From Nocardiopsis algeriensis (GTDB lineage: Bacteria; Actinomycetota; Actinomycetes; Streptosporangiales; Streptosporangiaceae): a DNA stretch of 64,000 nt. This document shows positions 7,907 to 16,985 of this stretch, piece by piece. The translations under genes and the position numbers were made by a program. The stretch's first letter is position 1, and each line of letters opens with the position of its first letter. Where the stretch lies: NCBI RefSeq assembly GCF_014203695.1, contig NZ_JACHJO010000004.1, positions 1-64,000 of the forward strand, written 5' to 3'. The notes under the pieces were generated by a model. It was given only the letters and a program-made list of their open reading frames with translations. It was not told the DNA's origin and did no database searches.

Positions 7907-9955
7907 ATGGACACCGGTGACGTGGAGGTGACCTCCGCCGAGATCGCCCGGATCGCCGGGGTCAAGCCCACCGCGGTCAGCAATTGGCGGCGGCGGTACG
8001 ACAACTTCCCCGCGCCCGTAGGCGGCACCGACCGCAGCCCCCGGTTCGACCTGGCCCAGGTGGAGTCGTGGCTGGCCGCCCACGGCCGGGAGCCCAACAT
8101 CGACCCTGAACAGCGCCTGTGGCAGGCACTGGAATCGGTCCGTTCCTCCCTGCCCGCGGCGGACGCCCTCGGCCGGGTGGGCACGGTGCTGCTGCACCTG
8201 CACCGCAACCCCGGCCTCCTCGAGAAGGACGCCGACACCGGTGAACTGCTGAGGGCGGCAACCGAGGAGTTCGCGGTTCTGCAGGGGCGCACCGGCCTGG
8301 AGACCCACGACGACGACAGCGGTTCCCCGTCCGAGGGCCCGCTGTCGGTACTGGTCGACGCGGCCGTGCAGGCCGCCCGCCGCAAGAGTCCCGCCTCGGT
8401 CTTCGAAGGCCTGATGGCACGCCTGGACCAGCGCTTCCCTTCCGGTTCGCACACCGTTCCGCCCGCCCTCGCCGACCTCGTCGCGCACCTGGCGGGCCCC
8501 GGAAGCACCGTGGCCGATCCCGCCTGCGGCCGGGGCGAGTTCCTCGCCGCCGCCGCCCGCGCCGGGGTGGACCGTCTGTACGGCCAGGACCGGGAGGCCT
8601 CGGCGGTGCGGCTGGCCGCGCTGCGCCTGGCCTTCGCCGGCGCCCTGGACGGGGAGGCGCAGCTGCGGGCGGCCGACGCGCTGCGCTCCCCCGCCTTCCC
8701 CGAGGCGCAGGCCGATGCCGTGGTGTGCGCTCCTCCCTTCGGAGAGCGCAACTGGGGTGCCGAGGAGCTGGCCGAGGACCCGCGGTGGACCTACGGGGTG
8801 CCGCCGCGCCTGGAGTCGGACCTGGCCTGGGTCCAGCACTGCCTGTCCCTGGCGCGTCCGGGCGGGCGCGTGGTGGTGCTGCTGCCGCCCGGTGCCGCCC
8901 AGCGCCCGTCGGGACGGCGCATCCGGCGGGAGATGGTGCGCGCGGGACTCTTCCGCGCGATCGTGTCCCTGCCTCCGGGCTTCGCGGCACACTACGCCGT
9001 ACCCCTGCAGCTCTGGGTGCTGGAGCGCCCCAAACGCACGGGCGGCGGCGGGCCTGTGCTGGTGGTGGACACCGCCGAGGAGCCGCCCGAGGCCGTCGCC
9101 GACACGGCCGGACGCCTCTGGGAGGAGTTCTGCGCCTCCCCCGAGGGCTTCGCCGAGCGTCCCGGCACGGCGCGGACCGTGGACCTGGTGGACCTGCTGG
9201 ACGAGGACGTGGACCTGACCCCGCGCGTACACCTGCCCCTGCCGCGCACCTCGGCCGGGGACGTGGAGCTGTTCACGCGGCGCCGGAGCCGGTGGGAGGA
9301 GGCGCTCGGCTCGCTGCGGTCGCTGCTGCCCGAGGTACCGGAACCGGGCCCCGTGCACACCGACGAGGTGGTGACCCTGGGAGAACTGGCCAAGGCCGGG
9401 ACGGTGACGATCCGGCGGCCCTCGGCCCGCCGCGCCGACGAGGAGGCGGGACAGCGCACACGGGCGCGGGTGATCACCGGCAAGGACCTGGTGGCGGGTG
9501 CTGCGGCCTCACACGAGGAGGAGGTGGACGCCGACCCGATGCGCAATCCCCCCGTGCAGGAGGGCGACGTCCTCGTTCCCGTGTACGCGCCCCGGCCGGT
9601 GGCCCGGGTTGCCTCGGCCCAGGACGCGGGTGCCTATCCGGGGGCGGGTGTGTACGTGGTGCGCACCAACCCGGCCGCGGTCGACCCGTGGTTCCTGGCG
9701 GGCTTCGTCACCAGCGGAGCGGAGAGCCGCACCGCTGTGCGGGCCGGCAGCACCGGAAGCCTGCGCATCGACCCCTCGCGGATGCGGCTGCCGGTACTGC
9801 CTCTGCAGGAGCAGCGCCGCTTCGGGGAGATGTTCCGCCGCGTGGCCCGGTTCCGCGAGGCCCTGCGCGAAGTGGGGGAACTGGGTGACGCGCTCGCCGA
9901 CCAGGCCTCCGATATGGTCGCCGAGCGCTGGGACGCCCGGGCCCCGCGCACCTGA
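7907..9955 (+). CDS. N-6 DNA methylase (HsdM-like) with HTH domain and altered catalytic motif
   Basis: The 682-residue protein begins with a helix-turn-helix (TSAEIARIAGVKPTAVSNWR), then an HsdM-type adenine methylase domain: SAM site VADPACGRGEFLAAA at about residues 203-217 and motif IV at about 269. Motif IV reads VVCAPPFGERNW, so the usual catalytic Asn/Asp of (N/D)PP(F/Y) is Ala (codon GCT at about 8711). The C-terminal 200 residues resemble a specificity or target-recognition region (LPVLPLQEQRRFGEMFRR). No restriction subunit is nearby. It is either an orphan methylase with a variant motif or a non-catalytic DNA-binding relative. Confidence 0.75.
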   Translation: MDTGDVEVTSAEIARIAGVKPTAVSNWRRRYDNFPAPVGGTDRSPRFDLAQVESWLAAHGREPNIDPEQRLWQALESVRSSLPAADALGRVGTVLLHLHRNPGLLEKDADTGELLRAATEEFAVLQGRTGLETHDDDSGSPSEGPLSVLVDAAVQAARRKSPASVFEGLMARLDQRFPSGSHTVPPALADLVAHLAGPGSTVADPACGRGEFLAAAARAGVDRLYGQDREASAVRLAALRLAFAGALDGEAQLRAADALRSPAFPEAQADAVVCAPPFGERNWGAEELAEDPRWTYGVPPRLESDLAWVQHCLSLARPGGRVVVLLPPGAAQRPSGRRIRREMVRAGLFRAIVSLPPGFAAHYAVPLQLWVLERPKRTGGGGPVLVVDTAEEPPEAVADTAGRLWEEFCASPEGFAERPGTARTVDLVDLLDEDVDLTPRVHLPLPRTSAGDVELFTRRRSRWEEALGSLRSLLPEVPEPGPVHTDEVVTLGELAKAGTVTIRRPSARRADEEAGQRTRARVITGKDLVAGAAASHEEEVDADPMRNPPVQEGDVLVPVYAPRPVARVASAQDAGAYPGAGVYVVRTNPAAVDPWFLAGFVTSGAESRTAVRAGSTGSLRIDPSRMRLPVLPLQEQRRFGEMFRRVARFREALREVGELGDALADQASDMVAERWDARAPRT

Positions 9956-9962
9956 CGTCTCG

Positions 9963-9989
9963 GCCCCGCCCCGCGTCCCGGGGCGGGGC
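9963..9989. terminator. GC-rich hairpin between convergent genes
   Basis: GCCCCGCCCCG (9963-9973), a 5-base loop, then its exact complement CGGGGCGGGGC (9979-9989). It sits 8 bases after the methylase stop and 9 bases before the opposing stop, and lacks a T-tract, as is usual for actinomycete hairpin terminators. It would act for both directions. Confidence 0.65.
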
Positions 9990-9997
9990 GGGCCCGG

Positions 9998-10804
9998 TCA
10001 GGTGCCGGCGGAGGCGGCCACCGCGGCCGGGGTCCGGAAGTACTGGTGGGGCTGGAAGATGCAGATGTTCGTCTCGCCCTGCACGTTGGCGTCGGTGACC
10101 TCGACGAAGTAGGCGTAGGAGGTGTCGGCTTCCAGTCCGGCGCCCACCTTCACCGCGGAGCGGTTGAGCCCGGCGTCGGCGCGCCCCCTCATCCGCTGGA
10201 TGAAGATGTTGTCCCACCAGGTGAGGTTCTGGGTGTCGAACTCGCGGGCCGACCTTCCCCGGGCCAGGCGGTAGATGTAGTACGCGTCCGGCCCGCCGTC
10301 GAGGTCCAGGGTCCGCCACGAGCACTCCAGCTCGCCGTCATCGGGCACCCCGGGCAGTTCCTCGCGGCCGGAGGGGCTGAAGGAGTCCAGGAGCTGCTCG
10401 CGCCGGGCGGTGTAGTGCTCCACCAGTCGCCGCGAGGCGTCGCCGTCCTGCCGGCGGGTGCGGCTCTGCGTGCTGCCGTCGGTACCGCGCACCTCGATGG
10501 TGTACTCGCCGCCGGGCAGGAAACCGGTGGGCAGGTTGACCATGTACCAGTAGTAGTCGAGGGTCCGGTCGTAGATGTAGCCGTCGGTGTCGGCCGGGGT
10601 GAACAACTGGTTGGTGAACGCGACCTCGTAGCCGCCCGGCCCCCGGGCGGTGATGGACTCCACGAGGTCGGGGGTGGGCACGCCCGGGGTCGGGTGGAAG
10701 GAGACCAGGAACTTGTGCTGCTCCTTGGGCAGCGGGGTTCCGTCGAAGTCCCAGTAGACGTCGCAGGCCATGATGTCGTAGATGCGCAGGGGGGATCCGG
10801 TCAC
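9998..10804 (-). CDS. Hypothetical protein, two beta-rich halves
   Basis: GTG 10804 follows AGAGGA with good spacing; product is 268 residues. No signal peptide or membrane segment. Recurring features are aromatic-rich strands (DVYWDFDG, YYWYMVNLPTGFLPGGEYTIEVRG, DAYYIYRLARGRSAREFDTQ, SYAYFVEVTDANVQGETNICIFQP) that read as fibronectin- or jelly-roll-like beta sandwiches. I do not recognise the family. It stands alone between a terminator hairpin and a divergent gene. Confidence 0.6.
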   Translation of the reverse strand: MTGSPLRIYDIMACDVYWDFDGTPLPKEQHKFLVSFHPTPGVPTPDLVESITARGPGGYEVAFTNQLFTPADTDGYIYDRTLDYYWYMVNLPTGFLPGGEYTIEVRGTDGSTQSRTRRQDGDASRRLVEHYTARREQLLDSFSPSGREELPGVPDDGELECSWRTLDLDGGPDAYYIYRLARGRSAREFDTQNLTWWDNIFIQRMRGRADAGLNRSAVKVGAGLEADTSYAYFVEVTDANVQGETNICIFQPHQYFRTPAAVAASAGT

Positions 10805-11078
10805 GGCGTTGTTCCTCTCGGTAGCGGTCGCTGGTCCGAGTGTCCTCCAGGCGGGACCCGCGCGCATCGGTCGATTGCCGGTTTTCGGACCGTCCCGCCT
10901 CCGTTCCCGGCCTTCCCGGAGACACATGAAAAATCCTCGCATTCCGCCATATCCGGAGCTTTTCCGCAGCGGGATCCCAGGTTTTCCCGGCGGATGTCGA
11001 GGAAAGCCCACGCAGTCTGTCACGGGAGCGGTAGAAGAGACGTGATCTGCTTTCAGCGAGGAGAAACCGGGAGCGGAC

Positions 11079-12473
11079 ATGCCCTCTCACCCCACCCCCC
11101 ACCGGGACCTTCCGCCGTGCTCGGCCCGCCCCGCAGCCCTGCACCCGGCAGCGCGTCTGGCCTTCACCGCCTCCCATTCCCCCCTGTACGCCAACACCCT
11201 CGCCCTCGCGCGCTGGACCGGGCCCGCCGTCCCGGTCACCGCGCGCGGGATCCCCGAGCTCTCCCTCGTCCGCGAGGCCGTGGAGGTCCTGGCGCTGCAG
11301 CAGGAAGGTGAGCGGCCCGGCCCCGGTGTCCGGCGGCCCGACCGCTTCGGTTCCCCCTCGGGGACCCCGGCCTTCGACCTCCCCTGGTGGGAGGCCGTCC
11401 GGCTCGGCATGCTCGAGGTCCGCTCGGGCCGCGCCAGGCCGGCACCGAACCTGGAGGAGCGATCCCGCGATCCCGACCAGGTCCTGCGGTGGTGGACCGA
11501 CATGTTCGAGACCACCGTGGAGTGCTGGCGCGGCGACCTGGCCGCGCTGGAGCCGGACGCGACCGGCGTCGGCCTGCTGCCGCGAGTGCTGCGTGTGCTC
11601 TACGACGCGCCCGACCGGTGCCGCATGCCCTTGGAGCAGCTGACCGAAGCGCTGCTGCCCGGGCCCGGCCTGTCCGAGCACGCACGCTCCCGTCTGCCCG
11701 AACTGCTGAGGTGCATGTTCTCCCAGCTCGGCGAGACCGGTGCGGTACGGGCCGGCCGCCTCTCGCCCGTACCGGACCGCGGTCCCGGGTCCCCGTACCT
11801 GGTCAGGCTCACCCCCCTGGGCCGCTACGGGGTGCGCGGACTCCTGCTCGCCTCAGGGGTGCCCGCCCCGCTGGTGGAGGACTTCGCCAAGACCGACGCC
11901 GCCACCTTCCTCGACTCGCTGCCCTCCTTCTCCGACGACGGACGGCTCATCGCCGTCGACACCTGGACCGCGGCGCGCGCCCCCGCCCGCGTGCTGTGGG
12001 AGCTCAGCCGGGTGGTGGACGGCCCCGGGCTGGTGCTGCGCCGCCGCGAGGCCGCGAGGGTCATCGGCACCGTCTGCTCGGAGCTCGTGCCGCAGCTGCG
12101 CTCGATGGCCTCCTCGGGCCGGCCCGCGCTGTCCGCCCTGGCCGCAGCGGTCCTGGTGACCTCGGGGATGCTGGACCAAGCCGAGGTCAACGCGGTCCTG
12201 GATCAGCACGCCCCCTGGGTGATGGTCGACATCACCGCCACCGCGCTGGCCGAGGGCGAGGACCCGGTCGACTTCCTCTCCGGGATCACGGAGGGGCTGG
12301 AGTCGGTCATCATCGACAACGCCGACTTGCTGGCGCGCTCGGAGCACCCCGACGCGCTGCGGGTGCTGGACGCGCTGGCCAGGCACCACCCCGACCCGGG
12401 GACCGCGGCGCGGGCCCGGGAGGCCGCGGACCTGGCCTGGGCCTGCCGGTCCCGGGGGCGCTTCCGCCGCTAG
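11079..12473 (+). CDS. Hypothetical cytosolic protein, mostly helical
   Basis: A 464-residue protein from ATG 11079 (GGGAG just upstream). The sequence is rich in Leu/Arg/Glu helices; recognisable segments are LVRLTPLGRYGVRGLLLASG (winged-helix-like turn) and a C-terminal SGITEGLESVIIDNADLLARSEHPDALRVLDALARHHPD, a helical repeat pattern. Similar unnamed proteins occur in Streptomyces-type genomes. No catalytic motif, no signal peptide, no operon partner. Confidence 0.65.
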   Translation: MPSHPTPHRDLPPCSARPAALHPAARLAFTASHSPLYANTLALARWTGPAVPVTARGIPELSLVREAVEVLALQQEGERPGPGVRRPDRFGSPSGTPAFDLPWWEAVRLGMLEVRSGRARPAPNLEERSRDPDQVLRWWTDMFETTVECWRGDLAALEPDATGVGLLPRVLRVLYDAPDRCRMPLEQLTEALLPGPGLSEHARSRLPELLRCMFSQLGETGAVRAGRLSPVPDRGPGSPYLVRLTPLGRYGVRGLLLASGVPAPLVEDFAKTDAATFLDSLPSFSDDGRLIAVDTWTAARAPARVLWELSRVVDGPGLVLRRREAARVIGTVCSELVPQLRSMASSGRPALSALAAAVLVTSGMLDQAEVNAVLDQHAPWVMVDITATALAEGEDPVDFLSGITEGLESVIIDNADLLARSEHPDALRVLDALARHHPDPGTAARAREAADLAWACRSRGRFRR

Positions 12474-12703
12474 GCCCCCGGCCCGCGCCGCGGGGCTCGA
12501 CGGCTTCCCCTGCCCGGGCAGGCCGGCGGCCTACCTGTCCGACCGCCGCGACAGGGGCATCCCACGGGCCCCGGAGCCGTCGGTCGGCAGGCCCCTCTTC
12601 CGAAGGGCCGGCCGCGGGCGCCTTCCGGCAGGACGGGCGGGTCTCTGCCGTCCTGCGGAAACACGCCGGACCCCGAGGCGGACGGGCCGGTCCTGGACGG
12701 ATC

Positions 12704-13102
12704 TCAGAGAGCGTCGAGGTAGACCCAGTCGCCCTCGTGGCGGACGAACCTGCTGTGCTCGTCGAGCGTGCCCTCGCGTCCGTTCTCCCGGTACACGGCG
12801 CGGAAGGCCACCGTGCCCTCCTTGTGGAAGGGGGTTCCACCGGTGGTGGAGAGCACCTCCAGCCGCACCCACTCGGTGCGCGGGTCCAGGTCCAGGGAGG
12901 CGGGGCGGGTGTCGGGGTGCCAGCTGCGCATCAGGTAGGCGCGGTCGCCGACCGCGAAGGCGCTGTAGCGCGAGCGCATGAGCTGCTCGGCGGTGGCGGC
13001 CTGGGCCGAGGCGCTGTGCAGGCGGCCGCAGCACTCGTCGTAGGTGCCCGGTGCACCGCAGGGGCAGGGCGAGGCGGACCGGGGAAGGCGGTTGCGTGGC
13101 AT
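12704..13102 (-). CDS. YchJ family protein with SEC-C-like zinc motif
   Basis: A 132-residue protein with N-terminal CPCGAPGTYDECCG (SEC-C-type zinc site), then AATAEQLMRSRYSAFAVGD and a C-terminal NTF2-like half ending FVRHEGDWVYLDAL. This arrangement matches the YchJ/UPF0225 family in full length. The family has no firm function; a link to protein quality control has been suggested from the zinc motif shared with SecA. Monocistronic. Confidence 0.88.
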   Translation of the reverse strand: MPRNRLPRSASPCPCGAPGTYDECCGRLHSASAQAATAEQLMRSRYSAFAVGDRAYLMRSWHPDTRPASLDLDPRTEWVRLEVLSTTGGTPFHKEGTVAFRAVYRENGREGTLDEHSRFVRHEGDWVYLDAL

Positions 13103-13177
13103 CCCCCCATTGTGCCGCCCCGCGAGGTGAGGTGCGGTCGAACCGATCCCCGGAAGCCCTCAGCCGCCGGCGCTGAG

Positions 13178-13213
13178 GCGGCCCGCCGCCCGATCGCGCG
13201 GGCGGCGGGCCGC
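13178..13213 (-). terminator. 14-bp perfect GC hairpin terminator
   Basis: Arms 13178-13191 and 13200-13213 are exact complements (GCGGCCCGCCGCCC and GGGCGGCGGGCCGC) around an 8-base loop. It lies 8 bases beyond the stop of the DUF4352 gene on the minus strand, without a T-tract. Confidence 0.7.
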
Positions 13214-13220
13214 ACGGCGG

Positions 13221-13844
13221 TTACCGCACCTCGGCGGTGTAGGTCTCGCCGAGGCCGAAGGAGTCGTTGAACTCGACGGAGGCGGCGGTGAAGGCGCCCT
13301 CCGCGGTGATGGTGCCCTCGGCTCGCTGGCCGGGGCTCAGGGTCACGGCGTCGATCTGCCCCTGTCCTGCCATCAGGGAGACGTTCTTCTTGGTGCCGTC
13401 GTCGGCAACGATCTCGAAGTAGAGGGGGTTGACGTCGATGTCCTCGTCCCCGTTGTTCTCCACCGTGACGTACACGCTGGTGTGGTCCCCGCCGGTGTCG
13501 AGGACACCCGGCTCGTACTCGACGGCCTCGGCGGTGAGGACGACGTCCTGCGGCTCCTCGGCCTCCTCCGTCTCCTCCACCTCCTCCCCTTCTGCCGCGG
13601 CCTCCTCGGCGACCTCCTCGGCGGGCTCCTCCTGTGCGGTCTCCTCCTGCGCAGTCTCCTCCCGGGTGGTCGCGGAGTCCCCCGAGCCGCCCGAGGAGAG
13701 CACCGCCACGCACCCGGCGAACAGGAACAGGACGACGAGGACGGCCAGGCAGCCTCCGCAGCCGAGGCCGATCTTCTTGCCCGTGGACATGCCCTGCTTC
13801 GGGGGCGCGGGCGGGCCGTAGGGGGGCTGCGGGGGCTGGGCCAT
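13221..13844 (-). CDS. Membrane-anchored DUF4352 (telokin-like) protein
   Basis: A 207-residue protein from ATG 13844 (GGAG upstream). Order: Pro-rich cytoplasmic tip (QPPYGPPAPPKQ), MSTGKKIGLGCGGCLAVL leading into one membrane helix (about residues 26-48), then a strongly acidic Glu/Ala/Thr linker (about 55-97), then an Ig-like DUF4352 domain (SVYVTVENNGDEDIDVNP). The membrane segment contains GCVAV that might be a lipobox. The linker probably spans the cell wall. A short paralogue with the same juxtamembrane sequence lies at 15366-15608. Confidence 0.75.
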   Translation of the reverse strand: MAQPPQPPYGPPAPPKQGMSTGKKIGLGCGGCLAVLVVLFLFAGCVAVLSSGGSGDSATTREETAQEETAQEEPAEEVAEEAAAEGEEVEETEEAEEPQDVVLTAEAVEYEPGVLDTGGDHTSVYVTVENNGDEDIDVNPLYFEIVADDGTKKNVSLMAGQGQIDAVTLSPGQRAEGTITAEGAFTAASVEFNDSFGLGETYTAEVR

Positions 13845-14336
13845 GGTGCTCTCCGGTCTGTGTACAGGCGGTCCGGCGGACCGCCGGGGGACGTCGCGCG
13901 TCGGGGGCCGTGCCGGTCGGGGAAGGGCCGAAGGCGGTGTCTCCACGCCTTTCCCACCCAGTACGGGCGATACGCTCCCTCTGACGCGAAGCACACACTA
14001 CACCAGTACGTGTGAACTATGCCAACCATGTACACGTTAGAACGTGAACAAGTACTCCCAGGGCTGCGCACACAGAGATCCCCGGTGCCCTCACACGCCG
14101 GTGCCGCACCGCCCGGGCAGGGGCAAAGCGTGTGTGCCCTCTCCCCCTGCGGTCGGCAAGGGAGCGCCCAGGCGCACGGAAAATCTCGAAGACCGCTCCC
14201 GGTCTGCGCGCCCCGCCGCCACGGAACCGCCAAGCCGCGGTGATGGACAGGGGAGGCCGCCCCGTCGCCGTGGGAACAGTGACCCCCATGACCGCACGGA
14301 ACAGCACCCCCGGCTGCCCACGGAAGGTGGTTCACC
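13845..14336. other. Intergenic region between divergent genes
   Basis: 492 bases with no believable gene. It contains an AT-richer core around 13990-14060 with repeated ACGTG elements, including the palindrome at 14033-14046, likely control sequence for the DUF4352 and/or glycosyltransferase genes. The remainder shows nothing recognisable. Confidence 0.45.
14033..14046. promoter_or_regulatory. Palindrome CACGTT-AG-AACGTG, candidate operator
   Basis: Perfect 6-2-6 inverted repeat in the AT-rich part of the divergent intergenic region. Related ACGTG(T)GAAC elements occur at about 14008 and 14042, giving a direct repeat. This suits a dimeric regulator (TetR/LysR-like spacing), but the regulator is unknown. 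Confidence 0.35.
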
Positions 14337-15350
14337 ATGACTGTGCTGGAGTTCCGGGTCCGCAGCCCCCTGCGGCTGCTCCTGGTCCCACCGCCCCGGT
14401 ACGGACCGGCCTCGGCGGAACACGCCGGCATCGAGGAGGTGCTCACCGAACTGCGCGAGCACCTGATCTCCTTCGGTCACGAGGCCGCACTGGCGGACCC
14501 CGAGCAACCGGCACCGGCGACGGGCTCCGTGCTGCGGCTCGCCGAGGAGCTGCGCCCGCATCTGGTCCACGAGCACGCACCGACCGCGCAGCCCGCTGTT
14601 CCCGCGTTCCCCGCCCCCACCCTCGTGACCGTGCACGGGCCCGTGGCCCCCGACGTCCCCGCGCGCCCCGGAGCGGGCCTCGTCGCGGTCTCACAGGCCC
14701 AGCGGCGCTCGGCACCGCGGCTGCCCTGGATCGCCACCGTGCACAACGCGGTGGCTCTGCACCGCTGGCCCTTCCGGCCCCGGGACCGGAAGGAGGACCA
14801 CGTCCTCGTCCTCGGCCGCTGCGCACCCGGTGAGGGGATCGACACCGCGATCCTGGCCGCCCGGGCCGCGGGCCGGCGCACCGTGCTCGCGCTGAGGTGC
14901 TCCGGACCCGACGAGCAGGAGCACTTCGACGCGGCGGTCCGGCCCCTGCTGGGACCCGACACCGCATGCCTGGGCGAGCCCACCGCGGAGCAGAGGGCGG
15001 AACTGCTGGGCCGGGCGGGGTGCCTGCTCCTGCCCGGCCGCCGACCGGAGCCGTGCGGTACGGCCGCCGTCGAGGCGATGGCCTGCGGCACACCGGTCGT
15101 GGCGCTTCGTCACGGCGCTCCGGCCGAGACGGTGATCCACGGTGTCACCGGAGTACTGGCCGCCCGGGAGGAGGAACTCGCCGCGGCGATCGGCCCGGCC
15201 GCGCGACTGGACCCGCGCGCCTGCCGCGAGCACGTGCGCCGCCGTTTCACCGGCAAGGCCATGGCACTCGGGTACGAGAGGACCTACCTGTCCTTCCTGA
15301 GCGGAAACCGCGCACGGGCCGGCGGGCGGGGAGACCGCCCCGTGGCCTGA
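14337..15350 (+). CDS. GT4-type glycosyltransferase
   Basis: 337 residues, GT-B fold. N-terminal half: LLLVPPPRYGPASAEHAGIE (substrate side with the GG-like loop degenerated), LVTVHGP. C-terminal half: VLVLGRCAPGEGIDTAI and EPCGTAAVEAMACGTPVV, the retaining-GT EX7E sugar-nucleotide motif, then VIHGVTGVLA. About 40-60 residues shorter than the usual GT4. Acts in the cytosol on an unknown acceptor; no other glycan genes are adjacent. Start ATG has GGAAGGTGG upstream. Confidence 0.82.
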   Translation: MTVLEFRVRSPLRLLLVPPPRYGPASAEHAGIEEVLTELREHLISFGHEAALADPEQPAPATGSVLRLAEELRPHLVHEHAPTAQPAVPAFPAPTLVTVHGPVAPDVPARPGAGLVAVSQAQRRSAPRLPWIATVHNAVALHRWPFRPRDRKEDHVLVLGRCAPGEGIDTAILAARAAGRRTVLALRCSGPDEQEHFDAAVRPLLGPDTACLGEPTAEQRAELLGRAGCLLLPGRRPEPCGTAAVEAMACGTPVVALRHGAPAETVIHGVTGVLAAREEELAAAIGPAARLDPRACREHVRRRFTGKAMALGYERTYLSFLSGNRARAGGRGDRPVA

Positions 15351-15365
15351 GCCGCCGCGACCGCC

Positions 15366-15608
15366 TCAGTCCGCGGGCTCGGAGGCGGTGGTCTCGACGC
15401 TGTTGGGCGCACGGGTGTCCTGCGGGTCGCCGGTGTCGCTGCTGCCGATGGTGAAGAAGGAGCCGAGGATCCCGATCACGTACACGAGGAGGATGAGGAC
15501 GAGGCACCCGGCGCACCCCAGGCCGACCTTCTTCCCCGCGGACATGCCGCCCCGGGGCCGGTCGGGAGGCGTGGAGGAGTCGTGGGGAGGCTGCTGGGAT
15601 TCGCTCAT
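15366..15608 (-). CDS. Small single-pass membrane protein, paralogue of the 13.2-kb protein
   Basis: 80 residues from ATG 15608 (GGAG upstream). SESQQPPHDSSTPPDRPRGG precedes MSAGKKVGLGCAGCLVLILL, which matches MSTGKKIGLGCGGCLAVLVV of the DUF4352 protein nearly residue by residue, then a membrane helix and a short acidic outside tail. No folded domain remains outside. Function unknown; it may be a truncated or decoy copy. Confidence 0.6.
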   Translation of the reverse strand: MSESQQPPHDSSTPPDRPRGGMSAGKKVGLGCAGCLVLILLVYVIGILGSFFTIGSSDTGDPQDTRAPNSVETTASEPAD

Positions 15609-15875
15609 GGCATAGCTCCGCTCTGTACGGACAGGGACGCGAATGGGCGGGACCATTGCTTCCGGACGCTCCGGCACCGTACAACACGGCATTCGGCAAA
15701 TGCCAAGCAACTCTCTGCCCTTGCCCGGAACTCTCCCATTCGATTTCTGAAACCCGGTCGTACACAAAAGGAACACAAAAAATGGCCAGGGTACGCACCG
15801 GGCCGGGCTCCCCGCCCCGCGCGGCCCGCCTTCGGGCCGGGAGGGCACCCGCGGCCTCGGGGAGGCCGGACACCA

Positions 15876-15905
15876 CCGGGCGGCCGCGCGAGAGCGGCCG
15901 CCCGG
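15876..15905 (-). terminator. 12-bp perfect GC hairpin
   Basis: CCGGGCGGCCGC (15876-15887), loop GCGAGA, then GCGGCCGCCCGG (15894-15905). It lies 38 bases beyond the stop of the secreted hydrolase on the minus strand and is the obvious terminator for it. Confidence 0.6.
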
Positions 15906-15942
15906 GGTCCGCCGGGGCCGGGGCCGGCGGGCCGGGAAGAAC

Positions 15943-16797
15943 CTAGGACAGGTTCTTGCTGTCGGTGTCCCACTCGCCGGCGCACAGGCCGCAGTCGGGA
16001 CCGACGAACTCCCGGCGGGCCTGCTGGTCGCCCTTGAGCTGCCACTTCAACCAGGCCGTGCCCACCCGGCCGTACTCGCCCCCGTTGGGCTCGGCGAAGG
16101 TGCCGTAGTGGCCGACGTCGAGGTGGCCGATGAAGGCGGGCAGCCCCCGGGGCAGGCGGCCGTAGTCGTCCAGGGCGTTCTCGTAGGCGATGTCGCTCGG
16201 CCCCCCGGTGAAGTAGGCGATGGGGGCGTGCAGGTCCTCCAGCAGGTCGTTGTCGCGGTCGCTCAGCAGGCCGCTGTTCCACAGCACGGTGGTGTCGATG
16301 CGCGGGTCGTCGGCGACCTCGTAGGTCTCCAGCCCGCCGCAGGACTGCCCCATCACGGCGATGTTGTCGGTGTCGATGCGCCCCCGGTACTCGCTGAACA
16401 GTCGCCCGTTCTCCTCGATCGCCCAGTCGACGGCCTCGATGAGCATGTCGGCGTCGGTGCGGCCCGAGCCGCCCGGGCGGCCGTTGGCGATGACCAGGAA
16501 GCCGTGGGAGGCGAACTCGGTGAGGATGTTCTCGAACCAGGTCCCGTCGGCCCGGCAGGCGCCGTTGCCCCAGGCGACGACGGGCAGCCGCTCGCCCTCG
16601 GGCAGGTCGACGGGGCGGTAGACGGTGTGGTCGCGCAGGCGCCAGGTGGTGGTGTACTCGGCATCGTAGGGGCCGGTGCCGCCCATGGTCTCGACGGTGT
16701 CGGCGGAGGCAGCCGACACGGCGGGGGCGAGGGCGACGGCCGTCAGCAGGCCCAGGAGTAGAGCGGTCGTTCGGCGAAACGGATTTCGCGATCGCAT
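15943..16797 (-). CDS. Secreted alpha/beta hydrolase (cutinase/chlorophyllase-like)
   Basis: 284 residues. Twin-arginine-like N terminus (RNPFRRTTALLLGLLTAVAL) with AxA cleavage around residue 32. Core: YRPVDLPEGERLPVVAWGNG (oxyanion region), nucleophile in GQSCGG (Ser152), acid side DDPRIDTTVLWNSG and histidine in GHLDVGHYGTF, so a full Ser-Asp-His set is likely. A C-terminal pair of cysteines (CGLC) may form a disulfide. Probably an extracellular esterase; substrate unknown. Start ATG has GAGGAG upstream and a terminator hairpin follows. Confidence 0.8.
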   Translation of the reverse strand: MRSRNPFRRTTALLLGLLTAVALAPAVSAASADTVETMGGTGPYDAEYTTTWRLRDHTVYRPVDLPEGERLPVVAWGNGACRADGTWFENILTEFASHGFLVIANGRPGGSGRTDADMLIEAVDWAIEENGRLFSEYRGRIDTDNIAVMGQSCGGLETYEVADDPRIDTTVLWNSGLLSDRDNDLLEDLHAPIAYFTGGPSDIAYENALDDYGRLPRGLPAFIGHLDVGHYGTFAEPNGGEYGRVGTAWLKWQLKGDQQARREFVGPDCGLCAGEWDTDSKNLS

Positions 16798-16985
16798 GTC
16801 GCGGCTCCTCTGATTTCAGCGGGGTTTCGGGGGGTGTCCGACGCGCCGGACTTCGAATATTCGTCACGCACCGCAACGTGTCAACGACAGCAGAAAAGGA
16901 CACGTGATTTCACCGATGCCTTTCCTCCCGTTTTCCCGGAAAACACGGGAGGCGGAATCCACTCCGGCCGGAGGTCCCCGCGCCC

